From NCBI RefSeq assembly GCF_003850565.1, contig NZ_CP027706.1:2728001-2792000 (forward strand): 64,000 nucleotides of DNA. Direction: 5' to 3'. The translations under genes and the position numbers were made by a program. Positions 52,078 to 61,625 of this stretch are shown one piece after another; position 1 is the first letter of the stretch; each line of letters begins with the position of its first letter. A model generated the notes under the pieces. The model had not been told where the DNA came from, did not search any database, and was given only the letters and a program-made list of their open reading frames with translations. The DNA comes from Pseudomonas sessilinigenes (GTDB lineage Bacteria > Pseudomonadota > Gammaproteobacteria > Pseudomonadales > Pseudomonadaceae).

Positions 52078-53079
52078 ATGACCAAGATGACTGCATACCG
52101 CAATTTCTGGCATCCGCTGGCTTTATCTACAGAGGTTGGTGGCAAGCCCGCCAGGTTCATGTTGCTGGGGGAGAACCTCGTGGCCTACAGGACGCAGTTC
52201 GGGATCACGGTTTTGAAGGACCTGTGTATCCATCGTGGGTGCGCACTGTCCATTGGCCGGGTTCTCGATGATGGAACCCTTGAGTGCCCATATCATGGCT
52301 GGCGCTACGATCACGCCGGGCAGTGCGTACGCATCCCGGCTCTACCCCCGGGGCAGCCGATCCCGTCAAAGGCCAGGGCGATCAGCTACCAGGTGCGTGA
52401 ACAGAACGACATCGTCTGGGTGGCGCTTGGCGAACCACTCGCTCCTTTCCCGGACTACCTGCCCGATGCCGACTATGCAACACCGGGCACGCGTTCGCTG
52501 ATAGTGGATGTTTATGACTGGAATGTCGGTGCCGGCCGCGCAGTGGAAAATTTCCTCGACCTGGCTCACTTCCCGTTTGTCCACGACAGTTGGCTGGGAG
52601 ATCGGGCTGATACTCAGATCGAACCTTACGATGTCGAGAGCACTGAATACCGCCTCGACTTCAGTTACCTGCAACTCCAGCCGGGAGACTTGACCACTGA
52701 CAGTAGCGAGAAGCTTGCGCTTCGCTACACCTATTTGGCGCCTTTCACTGGACATATCCGTCGTTCGACGCCCCGGACGGGCGAATGGACCTGCGTATCA
52801 TTATTCGCTGCGCCCATCGATGAAAAACGCACCCGGGCTTACGTGACATTCGTGCGCAGTTTCGATACCGATCCCGGCTCGGATGCGCAATATCTGAGCT
52901 TCGTCGATACCGTGATCAAGCAGGATGCGGCGATTCTTGAAACAGTACGTCCGGAAGAGATTCCCACCGACTTGCGTGAAGAGTTGCACATCAGAGTGCC
53001 GGACATCGCCGGGATGGTGTTCCGGCGTATCCTCTCGGATATAGAGGGGCGCATCTCGGTATCGGGAAGTTCCTCATGA
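52078..53079 (+). CDS. Rieske [2Fe-2S] oxygenase, VanA-like
   Basis: 333 residues. Rieske cluster motif CIHRGC...CPYHGW near residues 51-72. The mononuclear iron site is in AVENFLDLAHFPFVHDSW near residue 160, with the Asp/His/His layout. This is the terminal oxygenase of two-component O-demethylases such as vanillate demethylase; the substrate here is unknown. GGGAGGGGG before the ATG is a strong ribosome-binding site. It overlaps the reductase by 4 bp. The lower GC and rarer codons compared with neighbours suggest acquisition. Confidence 0.9.
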   Translation: MTKMTAYRNFWHPLALSTEVGGKPARFMLLGENLVAYRTQFGITVLKDLCIHRGCALSIGRVLDDGTLECPYHGWRYDHAGQCVRIPALPPGQPIPSKARAISYQVREQNDIVWVALGEPLAPFPDYLPDADYATPGTRSLIVDVYDWNVGAGRAVENFLDLAHFPFVHDSWLGDRADTQIEPYDVESTEYRLDFSYLQLQPGDLTTDSSEKLALRYTYLAPFTGHIRRSTPRTGEWTCVSLFAAPIDEKRTRAYVTFVRSFDTDPGSDAQYLSFVDTVIKQDAAILETVRPEEIPTDLREELHIRVPDIAGMVFRRILSDIEGRISVSGSSS

Positions 53080-53999
53080 AGCTGCAAGTGTCACAGATCA
53101 CTCTCGAGGCGGATCGGATCATTTCCATCAAGCTGCGTTCGCCCTCAGGGGAAGAACTACCGCCTTGGCAGCCGGGCGCTCACTTGGAGATCGATGTCCT
53201 GGGGCGGTTTCTCAGGCACTACTCCCTGTGTGGTGATCTGGCTGATCGCCAGCACTACAGCATTGCCGTGTTGCGGGAGTTGAGCGGCCGGGGTGGGTCC
53301 CAGGCTATTCATGACAGCTTGCGGGTCGGGGCCTTGCTGGACGTCCGCCGCGTAGCTAACCATTTTCAGCTGGTGGACGCGCCGTTCTATAACTTCGTCG
53401 CTGGTGGTATCGGTATTACCCCGATCATTTCCATGGTGGAGCATGTCAATACCCTGGGTAGGCCGTGGCGGCTCACCTATGCCGGTAGATGTCGATCGGA
53501 CATGGCATTCGTCGATCGTTTATGTGCCTTGGATGGACAGGTACGGATCGTCGAGACGGGGGCGGCTGTGCTCGTTCTAGAAGAGGTTCTGGATGCTGCT
53601 CCAGGCCTGACGTTTGCCTGTGGCCCGGCAGGGATGCTAGATGCCCTTGGGCAGCGCTGCGAGCTCCTGGGCATGAGTGACCGGTTAGTCGTCGAGCGCT
53701 TCAAGGCCGCGCCGATAATCGGGGTGGATGCCGAGCAACCGTTCGATGCAGTCATTTCCTCTTCCGGGCAAACGATTACAGTGCCGGCTCAAGAAAGCTT
53801 GTTGCAATGTCTGCTCGACGCCGGTTGCAGGTGTCTTTTCAGTTGTCGGGAAGGCACCTGCGGCAGTTGCGAGGTGGGTGTGATCGAGGGTGAGCTCATC
53901 CATCGTGATGCGGTGTTGAGCGAGGCCGAGCGGCTACAGGGAGACCGGATGCTGCCTTGTGTTTCACGAGCCAAGGGGAGGGTGGTTCTCGATCTCTGA
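53076..53999 (+). CDS. PDR/VanB-family oxidoreductase
   Basis: 307 residues. Flavin-binding motif LRHYSLCGD near residue 46, NAD(P) motif VAGGIGITPIISM near 109, CGPAGMLDALG near 189. The C-terminal plant-type ferredoxin domain has cysteines in CLFSCREGTCGSC near 252-265 and a further Cys in LPCVSRA near 293. It passes electrons from NAD(P)H to the Rieske oxygenase. Coupled translation via ATGA. Confidence 0.93.
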   Translation: MKLQVSQITLEADRIISIKLRSPSGEELPPWQPGAHLEIDVLGRFLRHYSLCGDLADRQHYSIAVLRELSGRGGSQAIHDSLRVGALLDVRRVANHFQLVDAPFYNFVAGGIGITPIISMVEHVNTLGRPWRLTYAGRCRSDMAFVDRLCALDGQVRIVETGAAVLVLEEVLDAAPGLTFACGPAGMLDALGQRCELLGMSDRLVVERFKAAPIIGVDAEQPFDAVISSSGQTITVPAQESLLQCLLDAGCRCLFSCREGTCGSCEVGVIEGELIHRDAVLSEAERLQGDRMLPCVSRAKGRVVLDL

Positions 54000-54073
54000 G
54001 GCTTCGATCAGTACGGGTCCAGCGCTGCAGCCCTGTCACTCAGGCACGAAGAACTGGATCACGGGCAATAAAA

Positions 54074-54103
54074 AACGCCGCGTATCGTGGAATACGCGGC
54101 GTT
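54074..54103. terminator. Intrinsic terminator of acnB
   Basis: A 12-bp inverted repeat (AACGCCGCGTAT / ATACGCGGCGTT, 6-nt spacer), with a run of A on the left that is TTTTTT on the minus strand. It terminates acnB and may also serve the convergent VanB-type gene. Confidence 0.85.
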
Positions 54104-54123
54104 CTTTCTACAACGCTAGAGCC

Positions 54124-56733
54124 TTAGGCTTGTATCACCGGGATCTTGGCGTTGGCGGCCGCTTCGCGGAACTCGGCGATCTGGTCGAAGCTCAGGTAGC
54201 GGTATACGTCCGCTGCCATGCTGTCGATCTTGCCGGCGTATTCCATGTACTCCTCGACGGTCGGCAGGCGACCCAGGATCGAAGCCACCGACGCCAGCTC
54301 GGCCGAAGCCAGGTAGACGTTGGCGCCATCGCCCAGACGGTTCGGGAAGTTACGGGTCGAAGTCGACACTACGGTCGAGTTCGGCTCTACACGTGCCTGG
54401 TTACCCATGCACAGCGAGCAGCCCGGCATTTCCATGCGCGCGCCAGCCTTGCCGTAGATGCCGTAGTAGCCTTCCTCGGTCAGCTGGTGGGCGTCCATCT
54501 TGGTTGGCGGCGACAGCCACAGGCGGGTTGGCAGCTGGCCCTTGACCTGGTCCAGCAGCTTGCCGGCTGCACGGAAGTGGCCAATGTTGGTCATGCACGA
54601 ACCGATGAACACTTCGTCGATCTTCTGGCCAGCGACGCTGGACAGCAGGCGAGCGTCGTCCGGGTCGTTCGGCGCGCAGAGCACAGGCTCCTTGACGTCG
54701 GCCAGGTCGATCTCGATGACTTCGGCGTACTCGGCGTCCTTGTCGGCGCTCATCAGCTGCGGGTTGGCCAGCCAGGCTTCCATCGCTTGAGCACGACGTT
54801 CCATGGTGCGGGCGTCGCCGTAGCCTTCGCCGATCATCCAGCGCAGCAGGGTGATGTTCGACTGCAGGTACTCGGCGATCGCCTTCTCTGGCAGCTTGAT
54901 GGTGCAACCGGCAGCGGAACGTTCGGCGGAGGCGTCGGACAGTTCGAACGCTTGTTCGACGGTCAGCTCGTCCAGGCCTTCGATCTCCAGGATGCGGCCG
55001 GAGAAGGCGTTTTTCTTGCCTTTCTTCTCGACGGTCAGCAGGCCTTTCTGGATGGCGTAGTAAGGGATGGCATGAACCAGGTCACGCAGGGTGATACCAG
55101 GTTGCAGTTTGCCCTTGAAGCGCACCAGGATCGATTCCGGCATGTCCAGCGGCATGACGCCGGTGGCAGCGGCGAACGCGACCAGGCCAGAACCGGCCGG
55201 GAACGAGATGCCCATCGGGAAGCGGGTGTGGGAGTCGCCACCGGTGCCGACGGTGTCAGGCAGCAGCATGCGGTTCAGCCAGCTGTGGATGATGCCGTCG
55301 CCCGGACGCAGGGAAACGCCGCCGCGGGTCATGATGAAGTCGGGCAGGGTGTGGTGGGTGGTCACGTCGATCGGCTTTGGATAAGCCGCGGTGTGGCAGA
55401 AGGACTGCATCACCAGATCAGCGGAGAAGCCCAGGCACGCCAGGTCCTTGAGTTCGTCACGGGTCATCGGGCCAGTGGTGTCCTGGGAGCCGACGGTGGT
55501 CATCTTCGGTTCGCAGTAGGTGCCAGGGCGCACGCCTTTGCCTTCCGGCAGGCCGCAGGCCTTGCCAACCATTTTCTGTGCCAGGGTGTAGCCCTTGCCG
55601 GTATCGACAGGAGCTTCTGGCAGCTTGAACAGGTTGGTTGGGCCCAGGCCCAGTTCGGTACGGGCTTTCTCGGTCAGGCCACGGCCGACGATCAGCGGGA
55701 TACGGCCGCCAGCACGAACTTCGTCCAGCAGGACCGGAGTCTTCAGTTCGAAGGTGGTGATGACGTCGTCGGTGCCGTGCTTGCAGACTTTACCAGCGTG
55801 CGGGTAGACGTCGATCACGTCGCCCATGTTCAGGTTCGAAACGTCGAACTCGATAGGCAGTGCGCCAGCATCTTCCATGGTGTTGTAGAAGATCGGGGCG
55901 ATCTTGCTGCCGAAGCAGAAGCCGCCGGCGCGCTTGTTCGGCACGTACGGGATGTCGTCGCCGAAGAACCACAGCACCGAGTTGGTTGCCGATTTACGCG
56001 AAGAACCGGTACCGACCACGTCACCGACGTAGGCAACCGGGAAACCCTTGGCCTTGACTTCTTCGATCTGCTTGAGCGGGCCGATGGCGCCTTGTTGCTC
56101 AGGCACGATGCCGTCGCGGGCCATTTTCAGCATGGCCAGGGCGTGCAGCGGGATATCAGGGCGCGACCAGGCATCCGGGGCAGGGGACAGGTCGTCGGTG
56201 TTGGTTTCGCCCGGGACCTTGAACACGGTCAGGCTGTACTTGTCGGCGATGGCTGGCTTGTTGGTGAACCACTCGCCGGCAGCCCAGGATTCCAGCACGG
56301 CCTTGGCGTGGACATTGCCAGCCTTGGCTTTTTCGGCCACGTCGTGGAAGGCATCGAACATCAGCAGGGTGTGCTTGAGTTGTTCGGCGGCGACGGCGGC
56401 CAGTTCGGCGCTGTCCAGCAGCTCCACCAGGGTGGCGATGTTGTAGCCGCCTTGCATGGTGCCCAGCAGTTCGACGGCACGTTTCTTGTCGATCAGAGGG
56501 GAAGTGACTTCGCCTTTGGCGACGGCGGAGAGGAAACCGGCCTTGACGTAGGCAGCTTCGTCAACGCCTGGTGGAATGCGGTTGGTGATCAGGTCAACGA
56601 GGAAGGTTTCTTCGCCAGCCGGGGGATTCTTCAGCAGCTCGACCAGGCCTGCAGTTTGTTCGGCGTTTAGCGGCTGGGGAACGATACCCAGTGCTGCGCG
56701 CTCTTCGATATGTTTGCGGTAGGCTTCAAGCAC
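54124..56733 (-). CDS. acnB: Aconitate hydratase B
   Basis: 869 residues, the usual AcnB length. It interconverts citrate and isocitrate in the TCA cycle (and 2-methylcitrate related steps). The cluster cysteines are visible: [10 protein letters not shown] near residue 710 and [14 protein letters not shown] near 770. Other motifs: [22 protein letters not shown] near 240 and [32 protein letters not shown] near 500-530. The frame is open to 56781, but GAGGG lies 8-9 bp before the GTG at 56733, which starts the conserved [16 protein letters not shown]. The long leader is unusual (see next entries). Confidence 0.97.
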   Translation of the reverse strand: MLEAYRKHIEERAALGIVPQPLNAEQTAGLVELLKNPPAGEETFLVDLITNRIPPGVDEAAYVKAGFLSAVAKGEVTSPLIDKKRAVELLGTMQGGYNIATLVELLDSAELAAVAAEQLKHTLLMFDAFHDVAEKAKAGNVHAKAVLESWAAGEWFTNKPAIADKYSLTVFKVPGETNTDDLSPAPDAWSRPDIPLHALAMLKMARDGIVPEQQGAIGPLKQIEEVKAKGFPVAYVGDVVGTGSSRKSATNSVLWFFGDDIPYVPNKRAGGFCFGSKIAPIFYNTMEDAGALPIEFDVSNLNMGDVIDVYPHAGKVCKHGTDDVITTFELKTPVLLDEVRAGGRIPLIVGRGLTEKARTELGLGPTNLFKLPEAPVDTGKGYTLAQKMVGKACGLPEGKGVRPGTYCEPKMTTVGSQDTTGPMTRDELKDLACLGFSADLVMQSFCHTAAYPKPIDVTTHHTLPDFIMTRGGVSLRPGDGIIHSWLNRMLLPDTVGTGGDSHTRFPMGISFPAGSGLVAFAAATGVMPLDMPESILVRFKGKLQPGITLRDLVHAIPYYAIQKGLLTVEKKGKKNAFSGRILEIEGLDELTVEQAFELSDASAERSAAGCTIKLPEKAIAEYLQSNITLLRWMIGEGYGDARTMERRAQAMEAWLANPQLMSADKDAEYAEVIEIDLADVKEPVLCAPNDPDDARLLSSVAGQKIDEVFIGSCMTNIGHFRAAGKLLDQVKGQLPTRLWLSPPTKMDAHQLTEEGYYGIYGKAGARMEMPGCSLCMGNQARVEPNSTVVSTSTRNFPNRLGDGANVYLASAELASVASILGRLPTVEEYMEYAGKIDSMAADVYRYLSFDQIAEFREAAANAKIPVIQA

Positions 56734-56854
56734 AGTTATTACCCTCATCAGTGGTCCCAAATGGGTGTCCGGGACGCTCATCCCGAAATTGCCGTACTCA
56801 TGCGCTGCGTGGCGTTGTGGGCCACTTAGCCAGAATTACCGACAATTCCTTACA

Positions 56855-56992
56855 GAAGCTGCTTTCAAAGTTTTACGCCTGCAGAACGGGAGCTGATGAG
56901 GGTTGGCGCTGGATTTTTCCCCGCTGGAAAAACCCCTCGCCAACACCGCTCTGAAGGAACGACTGTGCTCGTGACGCTTTGAAAACAGCTTC
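56855..56992 (-). repeat. Nested inverted repeats in the acnB leader
   Basis: Outer arms GAAGCTGCTTTCAAAG (56855-56870) and CTTTGAAAACAGCTTC (56977-56992) are reverse complements at 15 of 16 bases; the mismatch is a G-U pair only in minus-strand RNA, the acnB sense. Inside is a second stem, GTTGGCG (56902-56908) with CGCCAAC (56938-56944), enclosing TTTTTCC / GGAAAAA. The element lies about 120-260 nt before the acnB GTG. Confidence 0.7.
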
Positions 56993-57081
56993 AAACGGAC
57001 ATTGGCGCCTAAAAAGGCTGGCTGATTCTACGGCAAAAAAAAACTAAACGTAAGTTGGCGGATTAAAGTTTGAGGGGTGAT

Positions 57082-57107
57082 CAATGTTAGACAAAGGGCT
57101 AACATTG
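57082..57107. promoter_or_regulatory. 26-bp dyad CAATGTTAG-N8-CTAACATTG
   Basis: Perfect 9-bp arms with an 8-bp spacer, 35 bp before the DUF1289 start codon. No T tract follows on either strand, so an operator is more likely than a terminator. The binding protein is unknown. Confidence 0.55.
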
Positions 57108-57141
57108 CGCCCTGTTTTGCTTTTGCGTGTGCTGTCTATCT

Positions 57142-57612
57142 ATGCCCAATCAGACCATCAAGACTCCCTGCGTCGGCCTTTGCTCCACCGTTTATGGCGA
57201 CCTGGTGTGCCGTGGCTGCAAGCGTTTCCATCATGAAGTGGTCAACTGGAATGGCTACAACGAGGATGAGAAGCGGGCGGTGTGGCTGCGCCTGGAGCAA
57301 CTCCTGGTGCAGGTGATGGCAGCCAAGCTGGAGGTCTTCGACCCGGCGCGGCTGCGTGGGCAGCTCGAGCAACGCAAGATCCGTTTCGTTCCCCATCAAT
57401 CCGAATACTGCTGGGCCTACCAGCTGATTGCCCGCGGCGCCCGGGTGATCAACCAGCTCGATGCCTATGGGATGGCGCTGTTGCCGGAGTTTCGCGATTG
57501 GGGCCTGCCGGAACTGCGCGATGCGATCGACCGGGAGTTCTTCCTCCTGTCGGAAGCCCATTACCAGCGCTACATCGCTCCGGGCTTCCTCAAGGACGCG
57601 CTGGGTTCCTGA
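57142..57612 (+). CDS. DUF1289 domain protein
   Basis: 156 residues. The N-terminal Cys-rich motif TPCVGLCSTVYGDLVCRGCKRFHHEVVNWNGYNEDEKRAVW is the DUF1289 signature, with four Cys likely to bind a metal. The C-terminal half is helical and Pseudomonas-specific (SEYCWAYQLIARGARVINQLDAYGMAL). Function unknown. The ATG at 57142 begins the family motif; the frame opens at 57127. Confidence 0.85.
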   Translation: MPNQTIKTPCVGLCSTVYGDLVCRGCKRFHHEVVNWNGYNEDEKRAVWLRLEQLLVQVMAAKLEVFDPARLRGQLEQRKIRFVPHQSEYCWAYQLIARGARVINQLDAYGMALLPEFRDWGLPELRDAIDREFFLLSEAHYQRYIAPGFLKDALGS

Positions 57613-57624
57613 GCCTCGGGCCTT

Positions 57625-57642
57625 GAGGGAGCGAACTCCCTC
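57625..57642. terminator. Hairpin between convergent genes
   Basis: GAGGGAG-CGAA-CTCCCTC: 7-bp stem with a stable tetraloop, 12 bp after the DUF1289 stop and 11 bp before the end of the convergent stress-protein gene. Its text matches short REP-like elements of Pseudomonas. T tract poor. Confidence 0.5.
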
Positions 57643-57652
57643 GCCCGGTCAT

Positions 57653-58516
57653 TCAGGCCCTGGCAGCCAGCTCTTCCAGGTGATCCATGATGTCCGCCGG
57701 CTTGAGCACCAGCACGTCGCTGTCCAGGGAGTCGAGCACCACCTCGGCGGTATTGCCGATCAGTGCCCCTGACAGGCCGGTACGGGCCACGGTGCCGATG
57801 ATGGTCAGTACGGCCTCGAGCTTGTTGGCCATGTGCGGGATCAGCACGTCGGCCGGGCCTTCCTCGATATGCAGGTGGTTATCGTCGATGTCGAACTCGC
57901 TCTGGAATGCCTTGCACGCCTCGCGGTAGCGCTTCTCGATGGTCTCCTTGAGCTGGAATACCGGATCGGCCGCCGACAGCATCGGCGATGGATGGGCGCT
58001 GATCACGTGCAACTGGGCCTTGGCCAGGCTGGCGATATCGAAGCCATGGTCGACGATGCTCGAATGCAGGATGCGATGCTCGCCGTCCAGGTTGCCCACA
58101 TCGATCGCCGCCATGACCACGCCACCGGACCAGGGGGTAGCACTCTTGACCAGCAATACCGGGGTTGGGCAGTAGCGCAGCAACTTCCAATCGGCGGGTG
58201 TCAGCAAGGCCTTTTTCAACGGGCTGTCCGGCAGGTGCTGCTTGATCACCAGGCCACAGCCTTCGGCCTGCTGCACGTCGATGATGGTTTCATGCAGGCT
58301 CTCGTTCCAGGCCTGCTCGGTGGTGACGCTGTAGCCTTCGCCGGTCAGGCTGCTCTTGAGCACGCTGAGCAAGGCCGAATGCTCATGCTTCTTGTCGCAG
58401 ACCAGCAAGTGCAGGTGCGCCTGGGTGACCCCGGCAATCAGCTTGGCGCGCTTGAGGGCCAGGCTTTCTCCAGGCGTGGGGTCGATGACCACCAGGATAC
58501 TGCGGATGCTTTGCAT
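57653..58516 (-). CDS. Universal stress protein (tandem Usp domains)
   Basis: 287 residues with two Usp domains: ILVVIDPTPGESLALKRAKLIA at the start, and a second from about residue 130 (VVMAAIDVGNLDGEHRILHSSIVDHGFDIASL). The C-terminal segment TIIGTVARTGLSGALIGNTAEVVLDSLDSDVLVLKP contains the G-x-x-G...GN ATP-binding-like motif near residue 245-270. UspE-like, cytoplasmic, linked to stress survival in the family. An upstream GGAGATCC precedes the ATG. Confidence 0.9.
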   Translation of the reverse strand: MQSIRSILVVIDPTPGESLALKRAKLIAGVTQAHLHLLVCDKKHEHSALLSVLKSSLTGEGYSVTTEQAWNESLHETIIDVQQAEGCGLVIKQHLPDSPLKKALLTPADWKLLRYCPTPVLLVKSATPWSGGVVMAAIDVGNLDGEHRILHSSIVDHGFDIASLAKAQLHVISAHPSPMLSAADPVFQLKETIEKRYREACKAFQSEFDIDDNHLHIEEGPADVLIPHMANKLEAVLTIIGTVARTGLSGALIGNTAEVVLDSLDSDVLVLKPADIMDHLEELAARA

Positions 58517-58746
58517 GCTCGGGATCTCCAGGAAGGGATGAACGACTACTGTGAATAACTATAGTTGCTGGCACCTTCGAGGGATGTTGATGCATATCAA
58601 GCGCCGTCGCTGGTGGTCTGTGGCGTGGCCGGTATAATCGCGCCTTTGGCTGCAAAGCCCTCCTGTCCCGTGAGCCCCATGTTACCGATCACCCCTAGCG
58701 CCGCCCGTCACTTGCGGGCCGCAGCGGATTGCCTGGATACCCGCCG

Positions 58747-59352
58747 ATGAACTTCCCGCCGATTGCCGAATTCCTCGGCTGCCAGACTCCCGATGCCTGG
58801 GTCCAGGCCGCCCTGGCCGATCAGGAAACCCTGCTGATCGACCACAAGAACTGCGAGTTCAAGGCCGCCAGCACGGCCTTGAGCCTGATTGCCAAGTACC
58901 ACTCCCATATCGACCTGATCAACATGATGTCGCGCCTGGCGCGTGAAGAACTGGTGCACCACGAGCAGGTCCTGCGCCTGATGAAGAAGCGCAAGGTCGA
59001 ACTGCGCCAGCTCTCCGCCGGTCGCTATGCCTCGGGCCTGCGCAAGGTGGTGCGCAACCACGAGCCGGTAAAGCTGGTGGACACCCTGGTGGTGGGGGCT
59101 TTCATCGAGGCGCGCAGTTGCGAGCGTTTCGAGGCCCTGGTGCCGCACCTGGACGAGGAGCTGGGCAAGTTCTACTTCGGCTTGCTCAAGAGCGAAGCCC
59201 GGCACTACCAGGGCTACCTGAAGCTGGCGTATCAGTACGGTGACGCCAAGGACATCGCCCAGGTGATCGACAAGGTGCGAGTCGCCGAGCAGGAACTGAT
59301 CCAGTCGCCGGACCAGGAGTTCCGTTTCCACAGCGGTGTGCCGGCCTGGTGA
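58747..59352 (+). CDS. miaE: tRNA-(ms2io6A)-hydroxylase
   Basis: 201 residues. It hydroxylates the isopentenyl group of ms2i6A37 in tRNA using a diiron centre. The ligand segments are visible: DHKNCEFKAAS near residue 38, REELVHHEQVL near 72, EARSCERFEAL near 120, and SEARHYQGY near 150. The frame opens 6 codons earlier at a TTG; ATG 58747 is preferred. Monocistronic between the stress-protein gene and the two-component genes. Confidence 0.94.
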   Translation: MNFPPIAEFLGCQTPDAWVQAALADQETLLIDHKNCEFKAASTALSLIAKYHSHIDLINMMSRLAREELVHHEQVLRLMKKRKVELRQLSAGRYASGLRKVVRNHEPVKLVDTLVVGAFIEARSCERFEALVPHLDEELGKFYFGLLKSEARHYQGYLKLAYQYGDAKDIAQVIDKVRVAEQELIQSPDQEFRFHSGVPAW

Positions 59353-59522
59353 GCAATGGCCCCCGGTTTACTGGGGGCAAATTGTAAAAAACTCTTAAAA
59401 AGATGAAATCTTGCATGCAACCCTGCAGCTTTTGGATTTTGTGCTGCGCGTTAGCCTTTCTTTAATCCCCTGCCGCTTATACTGCGCGCACTTAAAAATC
59501 GTGCGTTCGCAGACTGGTATCT

Positions 59523-60233
59523 ATGGAAAACCTGGGTCTTGGCAAAGTATTGCTGGTGGAAGATGACGAGAAGCTCGCCGGGCTGATCGCCAACTTCCTG
59601 TCCCAGCATGGCTTTGAAGTATTGACGGTCCATCGGGGCGATGTAGCCCTGTCGGCTTTTCTCGAATTCAAACCGAAACTGGTGGTACTGGACCTCATGT
59701 TGCCGGGCCAGAGTGGCCTGCATGTGTGTCGGGAAATCCGTGCGGTATCGGACACCCCGATCGTGATCCTCACCGCCAAGGAGGATGATCTCGATCACAT
59801 CCTCGGCCTGGAGTCCGGCGCCGACGACTACGTGATCAAGCCGATCAAGCCGCCGGTGCTGCTGGCCCGCCTGCGGGCCTTGCAGCGACGCCAGGTGCCT
59901 GAGCCGGCTGCCCAGCGCGGGGCCCTGGAGTTCGGCGTACTGAACATCGATCGCAGCAGCCGCGAGGTCCGCCTGAGCGGCGAGCCGATCGATCTGACCA
60001 CCATGGAGTTCGAGCTGCTGTGGCTGCTGGCCAGCGCCGCGGGCAAGACCCTGTCCCGGGACGACATCCTCAACCGCATGCGCGGCATCGAATTCGACGG
60101 TCTCAACCGTAGCGTCGATGTCTACATCAGCAAGCTGCGCCACAAGCTCAAGGACAATCCTCGCGAGCCGGCCTGCATCAAGACCGTGTGGGGCAAGGGC
60201 TACCTGTTCAATCCGTTCGCCTGGGAGATCTGA
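59523..60233 (+). CDS. OmpR-family response regulator (RstA-like)
   Basis: 236 residues. Receiver domain with the acidic pair in VLLVEDDEKL, phospho-acceptor Asp in LVVLDLMLPGQSG near 57, Thr/Lys in VILTAKEDD and DYVIKPIKPP. The winged helix follows from about 135 (RGALEFGVLNIDRSSREVRLSG, LTTMEFELLWLLAS, RSVDVYISKLRHKL, IKTVWGKGYLF). The sensor kinase starts directly after its stop codon. RstA is the closest relative by pattern; signal unknown. Confidence 0.9.
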   Translation: MENLGLGKVLLVEDDEKLAGLIANFLSQHGFEVLTVHRGDVALSAFLEFKPKLVVLDLMLPGQSGLHVCREIRAVSDTPIVILTAKEDDLDHILGLESGADDYVIKPIKPPVLLARLRALQRRQVPEPAAQRGALEFGVLNIDRSSREVRLSGEPIDLTTMEFELLWLLASAAGKTLSRDDILNRMRGIEFDGLNRSVDVYISKLRHKLKDNPREPACIKTVWGKGYLFNPFAWEI

Positions 60234-61526
60234 ATGCTGCGGCTGTTTCTGGGGCTCTACCTGTTCCTGGTCCTGGGTTTCGCCGGGTCGATGGCAGCAG
60301 TGCAACACATCTTCCTCAACTACCTGGCGGCCGACCTGATCGAGTCCTACAACCGCGAGGCGGTCCGGGGGCAGGCCTACAGCCTGGGTGAACAGCTAAG
60401 ACCGCTGGACGAATCCGGACGCCAGCGCCAGCTGGAGGCGCTCAAGCCTCACTATGGGCTGTTGCTGGCGCTGGTGAAGGCCGATCAATTGAACCTGACG
60501 CCTCGCGAGCAGGCCCTGCTGGACTCCAGTCAATTGGTGGTGCGCGGCGATGAGTACGACGAGTTCATCTCCAGTATCGACGGCGGTCCGCAGCTATTGA
60601 GCATCAAGCTGCCGGAAGAGCAGCCAATGACCCTGCACTACAACATTGCAGGCTATGCCTTGCTGGGCGCGCTGCTGGGTATCGTCCTGTACTTCTGGGT
60701 ACGGCCGCACTGGCGTGACCTGGAGCGCCTGCGCCTGGCCGCCGAGCGTTTCGGCAGCAACGACCTGGGAACCCGCCTGCACCTTTCGCGCAGTTCCAAC
60801 ATCCGTGACCTGGCCCAGCACTTCAACCGCATGGCCGCACGCATCGAAGGCCTGATCGCCAACCAGCGCGAGCTGACCAATGCCGTGTCCCACGAGTTGC
60901 GCACGCCCATTGCCCGGTTGTCCTTCGAACTGGACCAGCTCAAGCAGAACCCGGACCCGCAGGAAAGCCAGGAGCTGATCTGCGACATGTACGCCGACCT
61001 GGGCGAGCTGGAGGAAATGGTGTCCGAACTCTTGAGCTACGCCAGCCTGGAGCACGGCGCGGCGACGATCAAGCGCGAACAGATCCAGGCCCAGAGCTGG
61101 CTGGATAGCGTGATCGGCAGCGTTGCGCTGGAGGCCGAGGCGGCAGGCGTGCAGTTGCTGATTCGCTCCTGCCAGGTGGAGTACATCAGCATCGAGCCGC
61201 GCTTCATGGCCCGGGCCGTGATCAATCTGTTGCGCAATGCCATTCGCTACGCCGAGCGGCGTGTGGAGGTGTCCCTGGTGCGTCTGGAAAACGGCTACGA
61301 GGTGCGGGTCAACGATGACGGCCCGGGTGTGCCGGTAGAGGGGCGGGAAAAGATCTTCGAGCCATTCTCCAGGCTCGATGCCAGTCGTGATCGGCGTACC
61401 GGTGGTTTCGGCCTGGGCCTGGCCCTGGTGCGCAGGGTCTCGCAATGGCATGGCGGCAAGGTCGAAGTGATGGACTCGGAGTGGGGCGGTGCCTCGTTCC
61501 GCATGACCTGGGCCAGCACGGATTGA
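60234..61526 (+). CDS. Sensor histidine kinase (RstB-like)
   Basis: 430 residues. Two membrane helices (LFLGLYLFLVLGFAGSMAAV near 5-24 and YALLGALLGIVLYFWV near 140-157) bound a periplasmic domain of about 115 residues. HAMP follows, then the phospho-accepting His in NAVSHELRTPIARLSFELDQL near 222. ATP-binding boxes: NLLRNAIRYAERRVEVSLV, VNDDGPGVPVEGREKIFEPF, GGFGLGLALVRRV. Pairs with the upstream response regulator (adjacent stop and start). Periplasmic signal unknown. Confidence 0.93.
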   Translation: MLRLFLGLYLFLVLGFAGSMAAVQHIFLNYLAADLIESYNREAVRGQAYSLGEQLRPLDESGRQRQLEALKPHYGLLLALVKADQLNLTPREQALLDSSQLVVRGDEYDEFISSIDGGPQLLSIKLPEEQPMTLHYNIAGYALLGALLGIVLYFWVRPHWRDLERLRLAAERFGSNDLGTRLHLSRSSNIRDLAQHFNRMAARIEGLIANQRELTNAVSHELRTPIARLSFELDQLKQNPDPQESQELICDMYADLGELEEMVSELLSYASLEHGAATIKREQIQAQSWLDSVIGSVALEAEAAGVQLLIRSCQVEYISIEPRFMARAVINLLRNAIRYAERRVEVSLVRLENGYEVRVNDDGPGVPVEGREKIFEPFSRLDASRDRRTGGFGLGLALVRRVSQWHGGKVEVMDSEWGGASFRMTWASTD

Positions 61527-61552
61527 CGCTGCGCCAGGGCCGAGCACAAAAA

Positions 61553-61619
61553 TGACCAAGCCCCTCGCGGGGCCTGGTCTTTAATACCCTACGGCCCGTG
61601 ATCACGGGCCGTATTTTTT
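61553..61619 (+). terminator. Tandem terminators after the two-component operon
   Basis: First stem: CCAAGCCCC-TCGC-GGGGCCTGG followed by TCTTTAAT. Second: the perfect 24-bp palindrome TACGGCCCGTGA/TCACGGGCCGTA ending in TTTTTT. Both precede the convergent MipA/OmpV gene end at 61626. Confidence 0.8.
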
Positions 61620-61625
61620 GCGGCC

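Larger units (their letters stand above)
56734..57141. promoter_or_regulatory. acnB leader / divergent region with DUF1289 gene
   Basis: 408 bp without a gene. Contains a nested set of inverted repeats (56855-56992), a 10-base A tract near 57035 (a T tract on the minus strand) and a dyad at 57082-57107. ORFs in it lack start signals. Confidence 0.6.

Noticed and set aside
53959..56670. 903-codon open frame opposite acnB
   Set aside because: Long antisense frames are expected opposite GC-rich genes; the acnB frame has unmistakable motifs and full length.
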